Below, piece after piece: positions 1 through 11,556 of a DNA stretch of 47,161 nucleotides. The notes under the pieces were generated by a model, which worked only from the letters and a program-made list of their open reading frames with translations, was not told the DNA's origin and did not search any database. Source of the stretch: Nemertoderma westbladi (taxonomy: Eukaryota; Xenacoelomorpha; Nemertodermatida; Nemertodermatidae). The stretch covers positions 1 to 47,161 of the forward strand of contig JAUCBJ010005610.1 in the NCBI GenBank assembly GCA_032718475.1, read 5' to 3'. The translations under genes and the position numbers were made by a program. Numbering within the stretch: position 1 is the first letter of the stretch; each line of letters starts with the position of its first letter.

Positions 1-237
1 AACCTGAAGTACATCTAAGCCTTTGGGACGGACAGTGGAGTGACTTGTGCCGGTTGTCGTTGTCGTTGTGCGGCTACGTCGTTGGCGAAAGTACAGCGGC
101 GACGACACATCGGCGCTGAGGATCTCGCACTGTCCGGGGGCTGATTGGGGTAGGCAGCGACGCTCGCTAGCCTAAATATAAACTCATTATAATATTAATA
201 AACTCATATATAGCAGATATGACGGAGTTGATAGAAG
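1..237. other. GC-rich leader stretch, no gene recognised
   Basis: Bases 1-175 are clearly GC- and CpG-richer than what follows, and 176-237 turns AT-rich. No reading frame of useful length is seen. It could be promoter or 5' UTR of the ORF cluster that starts near 238, but no TATA box or initiator is convincing. Confidence 0.3.
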
Positions 238-912
238 ATGGTCTTGGTATCAGGGAGCGATATACTCTACTTTCAAGCGTTTGTTGATAGCTTGATACGC
301 GGTGATACTAGTCCAACTACTACGGAGGATGATGGTCGTTATGTCGAACCTACGATTTCCTGGAAGTAACTTACGCGTGAATTGGACTATGGAAAATTCA
401 CCGCTCGCTATACGCATCGTAATGGTACGTATATGGACTTCTTGACTACTGGTCATCCTATTGATTTACACGACACCGACGATATAGACACCGAAAGGGA
501 AATGGTTTTATTTAAATATCATACCCAGCGGAGTCGAAACGATAAATCGAGAATAGAACACGAGAACTCTATTCGAAACAGACTCGAGAGGGAAGACGTT
601 GAAGAACCTGATAAACGTCGCGACTTCAACGACTATCTAGAATTCCTAAGAGAGACCTATCTCAATATTGCCAGTCAACAAAACCTCGAAACTCGATATC
701 CTCAAGGTATACATCCAGACCCTATGATGGAACTCAAACGGCTCTATTTTACGATGATGTATCTTACCGCCGATCGACCGCTACCTGTCGTTCCAGATAG
801 CTTCGAACAGATGGAGGAATATTGTAAAACTGGAGAGCGATCACCCGCGTTTCCCCTTCAAGACGTGCGTCTTTGGTATTATTACGATAAATGCCCTAGA
901 CCCAGCCAATAA
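238..912 (+). pseudogene. Unknown protein-like reading frame with one internal TAA
   Basis: From the ATG at 238 a frame runs 43 codons to TAA at 367-369. The same frame then continues without a break to TAA at 910-912, another 180 codons. Both halves read like real protein: charged, with evenly mixed residues, for example FNDYLEFLRETYLNIAS and LQDVRLWYYYDKC in the second half. I recognise no family, and see no signal peptide or membrane segment. Possibilities are a gene broken by a nonsense change, stop readthrough (the context AAG TAA CTT is not the classic readthrough motif), or an unrecognised exon structure. GTAACT at the stop could be a splice donor, but I found no in-frame acceptor. An assembly error is also possible. 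Type and boundaries are tentative. Confidence 0.4.
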
Positions 913-1176
913 ACGGAAAGACATAAACATCCACGGAAACGTTGTGTTAAACACAGTTGTGCTCGTTATATTTACTGGAGTTTCGAGCGAAACTTGTTTG
1001 ACGTATCACCTATGCTCACTCGGCTCGAACGATCCTGGAGTAAACCTACGATCAGAGTCCCGGAATACTCGGTCAAACCTCCTCATTCCTTAGTTGGACC
1101 TCAGACCTGCGATCCTGGTGGTGTCGCGGATCCTCGCGGACTGTATTCACTGTTCAAAGATCTAGTGCTACCCTAA
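913..1176 (+). pseudogene. Continuation of the same frame after the second TAA
   Basis: Directly after the TAA at 910-912 the same reading frame stays open for 87 codons to TAA at 1174-1176. The translation is plausible protein (…MLTRLERSWSKPTIRVPEY…). It is either the C-terminal part of the same decayed gene or chance. Beyond 1176 the frame has several stops (TAG 1213 and others). Confidence 0.3.
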
Positions 1177-1529
1177 CAATTAATCGGTAACACTCCGACA
1201 GTGATTTCTAGCTAGCCGCCCATCTTACCTAGCCGGATTGTGACGCGGACACCTAATATCACTATCCAACCGTATGGTCGTCCCCGTTTAACGCGATACA
1301 ACCCTTCATCAAGGTGAAGGAGAGCGTTGTACGAAACGAGTTAAACGCTATTCTATAAAGATCAAAAAAGAAATCTGCGTTTGTTCAGATAAACGTAAGT
1401 TATAACAGTAAGTCCAATCGATAAACGAATTAGCCTTATCTCAGTTCGATTGGGAAATCTCGAATCTCTAAGAAGATATCAAGCTTAGAAAACCCTATTC
1501 TCTGCGAGAGTTTTGGACGAACGTATCCC

Positions 1530-1736
1530 ATGACAAGCGGAGGAAAATCAGCTCGAGGAGAAGCATATCGAACTGGACGAGACACCGACCGTAAACCCAA
1601 ACCTTCTAATGCAATTGTATTGCACCCTTTACCCAGGAGTTATAGCCTTCCTAGTAAAGTGGCTCGCCCTAAGGAGAAAAGGACTCTGGCTAGCCTCGGG
1701 AAACTGCGTAAACGCCGTCCGCGCAAAGAAAACTAA
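1530..1736 (+). CDS. Small basic ORF, hypothetical
   Basis: ATG at 1530 opens 68 codons that are rich in Arg/Lys/Ser and end in a basic tail (RKRRPRKEN) before TAA. A second frame overlaps it: 1609-1866, in register with the 238-1176 ORFs, with a hydrophobic stretch LYCTLYPGVIAFLVKW. Only one of the two can be a normal coding region and I cannot say which. No family recognised. Either could be a last exon of the gene beginning near 238. Confidence 0.2.
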   Translation: MTSGGKSARGEAYRTGRDTDRKPKPSNAIVLHPLPRSYSLPSKVARPKEKRTLASLGKLRKRRPRKEN

Positions 1737-1866
1737 CTGTTTAGAGTATCTTTATGTTTTAGAAACTGTGATTTTTATATTTTATAGACTGAAAATCCCA
1801 TTTTCTGGGAGCGGTGTAAAAGCCTTTGCTGAATTGCCCCGTTATTTTTATTATCTTTTACATTAA

Positions 1867-3570
1867 AATACTCTGTAGTTGATTTAATAGGTGTAAGAGA
1901 CCGTATTATTGCTGTATCGGTGTTTTTTAGAGGATCTAAGAGCTATTTCCTCTGTATGTGTACTGTGAAAGGCATAGTTGATGATTCTATGGCAATTCCG
2001 TGACGCAAAAGGTGATAGCTACTCTTGAACAGTAGTTACTATGACGACGGTTAACAGCTGATATTCATACGTGTTGATTTTCTTTGTTCTACGGCATCTC
2101 TCAGTTCAGTCAGCCAATCAGAGCATTTTTATGGCTCTTGTAGAGAAATTTCCTAGAAATCAGGCAATGCTTTAGGTGCAGTGTTTACATTCTGTCCTGG
2201 GCCAGGAGAGAGCGGCTTGGGAATATTTTGTGCTTTTCTGTTTTAGCCTAACACTAGTAGGCTTAATTATAAGGACATATATCCGTTATCTCAAACCTTA
2301 CTTACTGACACTGCATACTGTGTAACACTGTGCATACTTTAAACTGTTATACTGCTATTTACTGTCGGTTCTTCATAATATGGTTGATGAATTATTATAT
2401 TTGGAATAACGATAAATAACCCCGAAAACCCAATATTCTTGATATACCGAAGGTAAGAGAGAAAGGTTACATATAACGATTGTGACTTATGTTAAAGTGG
2501 TTTGAAGTGAATCTAATGTTATTTGATAGACCCTACATGAGTTTGTCTGTGTTCCTTTTATATGTGACTAAAATCAGTGAAGATCGGCAGATTAGTGTGC
2601 AGTATTGTGCAGTATTGTGTATGAGTGAGACTGATAACGAAGCATTTCCTAAAGAATGCGCCATATATGTGAATTATAACTAGGCCATATCGTTGTGAGT
2701 AGTTTAAGTCATAACTCTGTTTATATAGATAGAGCGCCACGTCCTAAAGGAACTGTTAATATTCCCCGAAGGTGAATAATATTGTCAGAGATTATATAAT
2801 ACTGTCAGTCGAATAATACATTAGGCTTACATAGCAATACGATTAAGCCGTCGAACCCAATCTCCCGGGTATATCCAGCGGGTGAATGATCGCGCACCGA
2901 TTGGTTTCGACTAGTGTAGTGAATCAAATACTTGTCAGAGGCTAAAAGTGATTTATTATCTAGAAGACATCCTAATTTGGCGGGTTAAACTGCCAAAGGT
3001 CTGAAAGCGCGAACAAGGTCACCAACGAAACTGCGACAGACAGAGGCGGTGGCCTTGATGGCGAGTTGTTTGAGTACCGGTACAATTCCAAAATGTTGCT
3101 GGTTATTGCAGTATTGGGCTGTTGGGGTACCTAGTGCAGTAGTGGATACCGGAACATGGAATAAAGGTCAGCTGGTACAACCTACAGGCAATTGCAGGAC
3201 TCCCTACCCTACCGCACGTACCAATACTCAGATAATGCAGTAGCAGTACCACACTGACAGACTGACAACCAGCCTAGAAAGCTAAGCCTCTTCCACATAC
3301 AGCAACAGCAGTGAGCTGAGCAGTACCGGTACTGAGTAAAGGCACCTCATGGTACCGGTGTCGTACTCTGAACTCTGCAATCTGGCAATGCTGGAATGGC
3401 TGAAAGTGAAATAGGCCTACCACACTTCCCAAGGCCACATTATTGCTGCATTGTACCGGTATTGCTGAATTTCAAACCCACCTGATATATCCTGCAGTCT
3501 CCTAGCAACCAGCTGATGCCAAGCCTAATAATTTTTGGATAGATTAATTCATTATAACTGCAAGACAGAT
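1867..3570. other. No gene recognised
   Basis: AT-rich sequence with only short chance ORFs. The region around 3050-3480 is scattered with the palindrome-like word ACCGGTAC. Nothing else seen. Confidence 0.5.
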
Positions 3571-3577
3571 ACACAGA

Positions 3578-4035
3578 TGCTGCAGGAAGACCCCACGCAA
3601 ATTAAACTTGGAAAATTTCTAAACTTTTGCCAGACTACATATGTACCAAGTTAGGATATATTTTATCGAGATTTGGCTGAGTTATTAACGTTTAAAATTG
3701 GACATAACAGAACAACAGATCAACAGAACACGTTCGTGGGGCCTTCGCGCAGCACGAGGCCCAGTTATGAGATACACATTAAAATCGAGCGACTGTATCA
3801 CAAAATCAGTATTTAACTTTATAAATTAGTAAAATTTAGAAATTTAACCACACTGCCAATCAATCAAAGAAAGAGGGACAGTACGTGTTCAGCCCTTTTT
3901 AATCTGCACCCCCCCCCCCCCCCCCCCCCACCCTTCCCACCCACCAATACATAACCGCGACATCTACCACCCACGGAAGGGTAGCACGAACTTATTTCCA
4001 ATCGCACGTTCAATATGCGAAGCCAGGTGGTTTAT
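3578..4035 (+). repeat. Interspersed repeat, copy 1 (diverged)
   Basis: This segment shares long blocks with 6347-6780, 8020-8520 and the start of 9640-9775. It shares the TTGGAAA…CTAAACTTTTGCCA block, a GAGTTATTAACGTTTAAAATT block, and the hairpin-forming TTCGTGGGGCC…GGCCC segment. It also has a poly-C run (3909-3929, 21 C) and the motif GCCAGGTGGTTTATAGGAAT at the end. It is more diverged than the three tandem copies. The repeat has no coding capacity that I trust. Confidence 0.75.
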
Positions 4036-4112
4036 AGGAATATAATCAACGCAGTACTAAATACAGTCGATGCAGTAATGAATGATATTCAAATAATTTA
4101 TTTAATATACTG

Positions 4113-5709
4113 TTAACCCGATTAAACCCGGGGGGGGGGGTCAATATGACCCCCCCCCCCCCGTGGTTTTTTTATTATAATTCTGAAACAAACGCAGTTG
4201 GGAATCTGAAATTTTATGACTTTTCCTAATTGTCTCCTATTGTCTTCCTAGTAGTGAAAACCGTTTTCAAAAATATTGGGTACTTTTCAAGTTATAGCAC
4301 CATTTTTAACCCTACTTTTGGCACTTTTTTTGAGACGTTTTTAGAAAATTACATTTATTAAACATGAATTGTAACATCTCTATTTTTGATTTACACCGGT
4401 TTTTTGGTGTTAGAAATTTGATGGAATTCATATAAATTGATTTAGAAATTTCAAACTTGTTTTTTTCGGTGGGTGCCAAATTTTGGTGCCAGCACCAAAT
4501 TTTGAAATAAGTCAATTTTGTAAATTGATAGTTTGAAACTTGTTTTTTACGCAATTGGGGTTTTTTGGGTTTCTGTATTCGATGAAATATATATGAGTTG
4601 CACCAAGCGTATCAAACTTGTATTTTTCGGTGCTGTGTGGAAATTTTGGTGCTAGCACGAAATTTTGAAAATCCATTCAATAGATAAAATTGCTTGTGAC
4701 AATTTATTTCTTTTTATTTATTTCGTTTTAGAGGTTTATGGCTGTTCTGAATTCAATGGAAAATGTAATTATCGAACTAGACATCTCAAACTTGTATTTT
4801 TCGGATGTGGGTGCAAAATGTGGTGCTACACTGTAGCACCAAATTTTGAAAACCATCAAATATATCAATTGATTGTGTCACCTTGTTTCTTGCGTTATAC
4901 GGGTTTGTGATGGTTCTGAATTCAATGGAATCAGTAATAATTTCATAACAGTTCTCAAACTTGTATTTTTCGCCGGTGGGTGAAAATTGTTGTGCCAGCA
5001 CCAAATTTTGGAAAATATGCAAATTGATAAGAAGATAGTATCACCTTGTTTCTTGCGTTATACGGGTTTGTGAGGGTCCTGAATCCGATGGAATCAATAA
5101 AAACAGCACTGGACATCGCAAACTTGTACTTTTTGGTGATGGGTACGAAATTTGGTGCTAGCACCAAAATTTGCCAAATTACGCCGAAAAATACAAGTAG
5201 CAATGATCTGGCATATTAGAAATGTAATTCCATTAGAATCAGCGCCCTCGAAAAACCTGAAAATGTGAATTTATAGCATGGTATAAGTGAATTAAAAATT
5301 TTGTGTTCTAACTGAAAAGTGCTGGTTACTTGTTTTTTTAATTTTTTTCCTACGCAGAGAGGATTAAACAGCCATTTATAGTAATCATATCATTTTTTAA
5401 TATTTTCCAATGTATTTTGCACCCCAGAAAACCTGTATTGAAAAATAATTAGCCGAAAATGTAACTTTCAAATTTGGTGAAAATTGTGCACTACTTGTAA
5501 TTTTGGTGCTGCAATATAACCACCCTAGTACATTTTTTCGAAATTTTTTTTTTTCGGTCGGATCCAGACAAGTGATACCTACGTACAAACAAAAAATCAG
5601 ACGTTTTCGTAAATATTTGTAGATTTTAGAGGGGAGGGTCAATATGACCCCCCCCCCCCCCCCCCCGGTATTTGTACAACATTTTATAGCTCGGTACTAA
5701 TAGGGTTAA
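4113..5709. mobile_element. piggyBac-like non-autonomous element, TTAA-flanked
   Basis: The segment is bounded by TTAA at 4113-4116 and 5706-5709. Its ends are related inverted repeats: CCCGATTAAACCCG on the left and, read inward on the other strand, CCCTATTAGTACCG (10 of 14 identical). TTAA target sites followed by CCC are typical of the piggyBac superfamily. Just inside each end sits the same hairpin, G-run/TCA-ATA-TGA/C-run (4130-4162 and 5631-5666). The interior (1589 bp element) holds no transposase, only diverged tandem modules of about 161-174 bp. Superfamily assignment is inferred from the ends only. Confidence 0.65.
4440..5190 (+). repeat. Diverged ~170-bp tandem modules with a palindrome in each
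   Basis: The word CAAACTTG recurs at 4452, 4613, 4787, 4956 and 5119 (spacing 161-174), each time followed by a T-rich stretch and a palindromic GGTGC…GCACC segment. The palindrome is perfect in the last module (GGTGCTAGCACC, about 5155). The modules make up most of the interior of the TTAA-flanked element. Confidence 0.75.
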
Positions 5710-6764
5710 TGCCTCTGAAAACTTAGACAATTAAAATACACAGAAATCCCATCAAAAAATAATAAGCCTAATATATTGAGAAATAAACAATTTTGGATAT
5801 AAGCCTTCTGCAGTGGTAATGTTATTGACTGACAATCATTAAATGAGATCTGTCTATTACCTGAGACTAAAGAACACAGACTCTATAGTGTAATAGGAGG
5901 TAGGGAATGCAGGTTTCAATCGCGTTAGGTCTAGCTGGCCAATCTCTCTACCAGCCGTGTGGCTAGTTACATACAACCCCCCCCCCCCCCCCCCTCCACT
6001 GGCATTCCCAGCAACTGGCTGCGTTATACACACATCCTTCCCATCTATGTACCAGCCAACTTGCATGTTGGCCAATAAATGAGCAGTATTTAATGAGACT
6101 CAATTTTTTATGCCGTTTTAATTACTTTAGATCAAATAAAGACACAATTATTAAAGCAAATCACTTGAACTAATTAAAAACTATAATAGAATGGGGTATG
6201 TGGATTACATCTGTATAATTTTTAAGTATAATTATTGAAGTCTTATACTGTAAAACAATTAATTTCCTTTAACAGGCAGGTTGAAAATGCTGTTTTTACC
6301 GTAATCAATTTAATTAACTAATTAACTGCTATTATCTTAGCTTCTCGAAGGGCACACGAAAATTCAACTTGGAAACTTTCTAAACTTTTGCCAAACAACA
6401 TGTGTACCAAGTTTGGATAGATTTCATCGAAGATTGGCCGAGTTATTAACGTTTAAAATTGAACACTGCAAAAAAAAGCGACAGAACGATAGAACGACAC
6501 GTTCGTGGGGCCTTCGCGCAGCACGAGGCCCAGTTATGAGATACAAATTAAAACTGAGCGACTGTATCACAAAATCAGTATTTGAGAAATTTACCCACAC
6601 CACCAATCAATTAAAGAAAGGGGTACAGTACGTGTTCAGCCCTTTTAATCTGCACCCCCCCCCCCTTCCCACCCACCAATACATAACCGCGACATCTACC
6701 ACCCACGGAAGGGTAGCACGAACTTATTTCCAATCGCACGTTCAATTTGCAAAGCCAGGTGGTT

Positions 6765-7160
6765 TATAGGAATATAATAAACGCAGTACTCGTTTTCATT
6801 ATAAGCCTCGTTGCGTTCGTCCTGTTTTGAATTTAAATATATTTCTTAAACGCAGGGTAGGACGATCTTTATAATAATAATAACTAGGGATGCGATCAAT
6901 GTGTGAAGCCAGGGTTTATATAATAATATAGTCAACGCAGTACTCGTCTTCTTTATAGGCCTCGTTGTGCTCGTCCTGTTTTGTATTTAAATATATTCTC
7001 TAAACGCAGACTGACGATCTTTATAACTACCAATGCGTTCAATAGGCGCAGCCAGGTATGGTTTATAGGAATATAGTCTACGCAGTACTCGTCCATATTA
7101 TATGCCTCGTTGCGCTCGTCGCTCGTCCTGTGTTGTCATATAATATTTTTCCTAAACGCA
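6765..7160 (+). repeat. Three direct sub-repeats of ~150-160 bp
   Basis: A block of the form GGTTTATA…CGCAGTACTCGT…CCTCGTTG…CGTCCTG…TAAACGCAG occurs three times in a row from about 6770, 6920 and 7060. A similar set lies at 8500-8755 in the next 1.6-kb unit. The copies are clearly diverged. Confidence 0.65.
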
Positions 7161-9772
7161 GACTGACGACCTTTATACAGTTATAACTATGCGAAGTTTC
7201 GAAACTGTGCGAGTAACTGCTGATACATCTATGTGGAGATGTGTGATACAACGCCAACGCATCGTATGCCGATGTAGTAATATGGGTAAGGAAATAATAT
7301 TAAATCAATGTACACTCTTAAAGCTGCAGCGAAAAAATGTAGCTAATTTCGTAGGTTACATATAAAATAATAAAATTATTTTTAAGAACATTAATTTTAC
7401 TACTTTACAAAAATTCAATTAAAAAATAACCAGACAAATACATTGTGGAATAAACTATTTCATATATAAGGCTACACAACAGCCATGCCATGGATTCTAT
7501 TTATGTATTATATCTGTCATTTACCTGAGAGCAACACAACATTTATAGTAGAGTCAATAGTGGATTTAGAGAATGCTGTCTGGGCTGGAATAGCAATACT
7601 GGTTGCCCCTATTACAGTTCCTCTCTTGTTAGTCTACAACTACAACTCCCAGCCAGCTAGCTCCACACCAGCAGAGACTTGACCAAATCATTCCCAGCAA
7701 CTGGCTCCCTTACACACACATCCTTCCATCTATGTACCAGCATGTTGGCCAATAAATGAGCAGTATTTAATGAGAATCAATTTTTTATGCCGTCTTAATT
7801 ACTTTAGATCAATTAAAGACACATTTATTAAAGCAAATCACTTGAACTAATTAAAAACTATAATAGAATGGTGTATGTGGATTACATCTGTATAATTTTT
7901 AAGTATAATTATTTAAATCTTATACTGTAAAACAATTAATTTCCTTTAAAAGGCAGGTTGAAAATGGTGTTTTCACCGTAATCAACTTAATTAACTAATT
8001 AACTGCTATTATCTTAGCTTCTCGAAGGCCACACGGAAATTCTACTTGGAAATTTTCTAAACTTTTGCCAAACAACATGTGTACCAAGTTTGGATAGATT
8101 TCATCAAAGATTGGCCGAGTTATTAACGTTTAAAATTGAACACGACAGAACGACAGAACGACAGAACGACAGGTTGATTAATGGTACCACTACGCTAAGG
8201 CTCACTCACTTCGTGGCTCGCCCCACACGTTCGTGGGGCCTTCGCGCAGCACGAGGCCCAGTTATTAGATACAAATTAAAATTGAGCGACTGTATCACAA
8301 AATCAGGTTTTGAGAAATTTACCCACACCACCAATCAATAAAAGAAAGGGGGACAGTACGTGTTCACCCCTTTTAATCTCCCCCCCCCCCCCCCCACCCT
8401 TCTCAACCACCAATACATAACCGCGACATCTACCACCCACGGAAGAGTAGCACGAACTTATTTCCAATCGCACGTTAAATATGCAAAGCCAGGTGGTTTA
8501 TAGGAATATAATAAACGCAGTGCTCGTTTTCATTATAAGCCTCTTTGCGTTCGTCCTGTTTTGTATTTAAATATATTTCTTAAACGCAGGCTAGGACGAT
8601 CTTTATAATAATAATAATTAGGGATGCGATCAATATGTGAAGCCAGGTGGTTTATATAATAATTTAGTCAACGCAGTACTCGTCATCATTATATGCCTCG
8701 TTGCGCTCGTCGCTTGTCCTGTTTGGTCATAAAATATTTTTCCTAAACGCAGACTGACGATCCTTATACAGTTATAACTATGCGAAGTTTCGAAACTGTG
8801 CGAGTAACTGTTGATACATCTATGTGGAGATGTGTGATATGTGGAGATGTGTGATACAACGCCAACGCATCTTATGCCGATGTAGTAATATGGGTATTGA
8901 AATAATATTAAATCAATGTACACTCTTAAAGCTGCAGCGAAAAAATGTAGCTAATTTCCTAGGTTACATATAAAATAATAATATTATTTTTAAGAACATT
9001 AATTTTACTACTTTGCAAAAATTCAATTAAAAAATAACCAGACATATACATTGTGGAATAAACTATTTCAGAAGCCTACAACAGCCATGCCATGGATGGT
9101 ATTTATGTTATTATATCTGTCATTTACCTGAGATAGCAATACAACACTTATATGTAGTAGAGTCAATAGGAATTGGAATACAGGAAGGATGTTGGGATGT
9201 TGGATTTAAAGAATGCTGTCTGGGCTGGAATAGCAATACTGGTTGCCTATTACAATTCCTCTCTGGTTAGTCTACAGCCACAACTCCCAGCAAGCTAGCT
9301 CCACACCAGCAGAGACTTGACCAATAATCATTCCCAGCAACTGGCTGCCAGCAACTTGGCCAATAAATGAGCAGTATTTAATTAGAATCAATTTTTTAAG
9401 CCGTTTTAATTACTTTAGCTCAATTAAAGACACAATTATTAAAGCAAATCACTTGAACTAATTAAAAACTATAATAGAATGGCGTAAGTGGATTACATCT
9501 GTTTAATTTTTAAGTATAATTATTTAAATCTTATACTGTAAAACAATTAATTTACTTTAAAAGGCAGGTTGAAAATTGTGTTTTTACCGTAATCAACTTA
9601 ATTAACTAATTAACTGCTATTATCTTAGCTTCTCGAAGGCCACACGGAAATTCTACTTGGAAAATTTCTAAACTTTTGCCAAACAACATGTGTACCAAGT
9701 TTGGATAGATTTCATCAAAGATTGGCCGAGTTATTAACGTTTAAAATTGAACGCGACAGAACGACAGAACGA

Positions 9773-10005
9773 CAGGTTGATTAATGGTACCACTACGCTA
9801 AGGCTCACTCACTTCGTGGCTCGCCCCACAGGTTGATGAATGGTACCACTACGCTAAGGCTCTCTCACTTCGTGGCTCGCCCCACAGGTTGATTAATGGT
9901 ACCACTACGCTAAGGCTCACTCACTTCGTAGCTCGCCCCACAGGTTGATTAATGGTACCACTACGCTAAGACTCACTCACTTCGTGGCTCGCACCACAAC
10001 AGAGC
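9773..10005 (+). repeat. 56-bp tandem repeat, 4 copies
   Basis: Four near-identical 56-bp units containing GGTTGATTAATGGTACCAC and ending CGTGGCTCGCCCCACA. The equivalent place in the previous 1.6-kb unit (8171-8230) has one copy, and the unit before that (about 6490) has none. A diverged relative follows at about 10020-10080. Confidence 0.85.
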
Positions 10006-10012
10006 AACAGAC

Positions 10013-10324
10013 ACACTTATTGAGTTAGTGGTACCTGTATGCTCATCTCGCTTACTTTCGTTTTCGTTGCTCGCCCCACAAACAAAAAAAGAGAGAATCA
10101 GTGGGTATCAAGGGGAATCTTAAGTAAGATGCGGCGGCAATAACGAAGCAAGAGGTCACATAACTAAAGAAAAAAAATACGGCAGTAGAACTGTGCTATA
10201 AACAGAGGGTTAATTAACTGCGGCACATAGTTAATTTATACACGAGAAAAATTTATGTAAACATGATTATCATTAAATATAAAATCAAAGATATAAAAGA
10301 TTACAGACGGTTAATTAAGAGTTA
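10013..10324. other. No gene recognised
   Basis: One diverged copy of the preceding 56-bp repeat, then AT-rich sequence. Nothing else seen. Confidence 0.5.
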
Positions 10325-11556
10325 TTATGTACAGTTAATGAATGGAAGAGAGAGTTCAGTCCACACTGAGTTCGAGAGGGACAAGTCCTGATATTTGGCA
10401 CGAAGAGACACTGCTGCCAAACCGTACGTTGTCTGTGCGATCACCAGGATCAACGTGTTCAATAATCCCGAGAAGCTATAACGCGCGGGGCGAGTTCGGG
10501 ATGTCGACGAGACGATAATGACAGAGCCCTCAGCTACTGGTTGCGCTGGCGCATGTCGCCTATGCCAGGGACACAAGCTCAGAAGGAACTTGGACGCCCA
10601 GCGTTGCCACACAGTGTTTCAGTAGCCGCCAGTGACCGACGCCAGCTCTGAAGCAGAGCAGTGGCCAATGGAGCATAATGTGCTGACGGTTGACCACGGC
10701 CTCAGTCTCTCAAGAATATTGTGTAGTTCGTCATCCTTGAACGCGGCTCGCCCCAGACACTTACAGACAGATTGCTTGACGTCACCAACCCTTCTCTCCC
10801 AGAAACCTCCATGTCAAGGTGCGTAAACTGCTATGATGTTCCAGGGAGAATTCACGAGGAACTTAGTGAGAAGCTTGAAGGTGACAGCATTATCCGAATA
10901 GAGCTTCGAGAAGCGATGTTGTCAATGGCGATGAGGCCCGAGGTTAGTTTGAGGTGCAGATCACAAGACGAGGCGCAGGTCAACAGGAGCACGTAATGTT
11001 TCTCACCAAGGCTGTTGATAATGCCGTCAGCGTAATCCAACCCAGTGGAGTTTAAGGGGATGACTCCAGACTATACCTATAGAAGTCGTCGGGAAGGGGA
11101 CCCTCTGGTGCGGAAATGATGGGCCTGATATCGGCAGCAGTACACGCAGTCATGGATGAGCTTCTTACTAGAGAAGGGGGGGGGGGGGATCAAGAGGGGG
11201 ATGCCGCCATGATTAGTCTGTATGTGGGCGTCTGAAGCTGGAAAGTGTGCGAGGAGGGACTTCTTCGGCAGAAGAGGTAGATGTTTTTCTTGGTTCCTGG
11301 ATGCTCCATAAATGAGGCCATTCTCTAAGTGGCTCAAAAAGGCCCCGGTTTGGAGCATGAGGCGTCTCCGTTGCAGATCAGCTCGATGTCGTCTTGCATC
11401 AGTGATTTATGTTCCAGGTAGAAAAGTGATACGAGGGTGCAGTTCTTCTCGGCAAGATCGAGGGGACCAGCCAAGACCATGCTTTGTGTCTGTCTGTGTA
11501 GCCTGTCTGTCTGATCGCAACTACTTTGAGTGAATGACCTTTGCGAGATCAATATA
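10325..11556 (-). pseudogene. Decayed BEL/Pao-type retrotransposon integrase region
   Basis: Read on the minus strand from 11552 down to 10325, pieces in several frames follow the order of a BEL/Pao pol C-terminus. 11552-11334 is the stretch ahead of integrase. 11358-11077 holds an HHCC zinc-binding-like segment (LLAHFPASDAH…TNHGG, then HDCVYCCRYQAHH). Around 11040 an integrase core start contains DYADG. Around 10825-10765, HGGFWERRVGDVKQSV marks the catalytic-Glu region, with a TGA just before the His. 10612-10325 is the C-terminal tail with WQRWASKFLLSL. Multiple frameshifts and stops mean it is inactive. No LTRs, protease or reverse transcriptase were found nearby. The BEL/Pao call rather than Gypsy rests on the HGGFWER and WQRW-type motifs and is moderately sure. 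Confidence 0.7.

Larger units (their letters stand above)
5850..10010 (+). repeat. Tandem 1.6-1.7 kb unit, about 2.5 copies
   Basis: The landmark CATTCCCAGCAACTGGCT occurs at 6003, 7689 and 9329 (periods 1686 and 1640). The order of sub-blocks repeats: an AGCAGTATTTAAT block, ACTAATTAAAAACTATAATAG, the interspersed repeat with its poly-C tract, direct sub-repeats ending in AAACGCAG, then a TACATTGTGGAATAAACTA block. The third copy stops after the interspersed-repeat start, where a 56-bp repeat has expanded. Short ORFs inside (for example 6413-6769, 7485-7682, 8090-8341) differ between copies by frameshifts and look non-coding. Confidence 0.85.

Noticed and set aside
366-488. A short intron starting at GTAACT to remove the TAA at 367
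   Set aside because: The nearest acceptor (after ATAG at 484-487) would break the downstream frame.
6413-8923. ORFs 6413-6769, 7485-7682, 8090-8341 and 8630-8923
   Set aside because: They sit in the 1.6-kb tandem repeat. The frame is not kept between copies, and poly-C runs are translated as poly-Pro.
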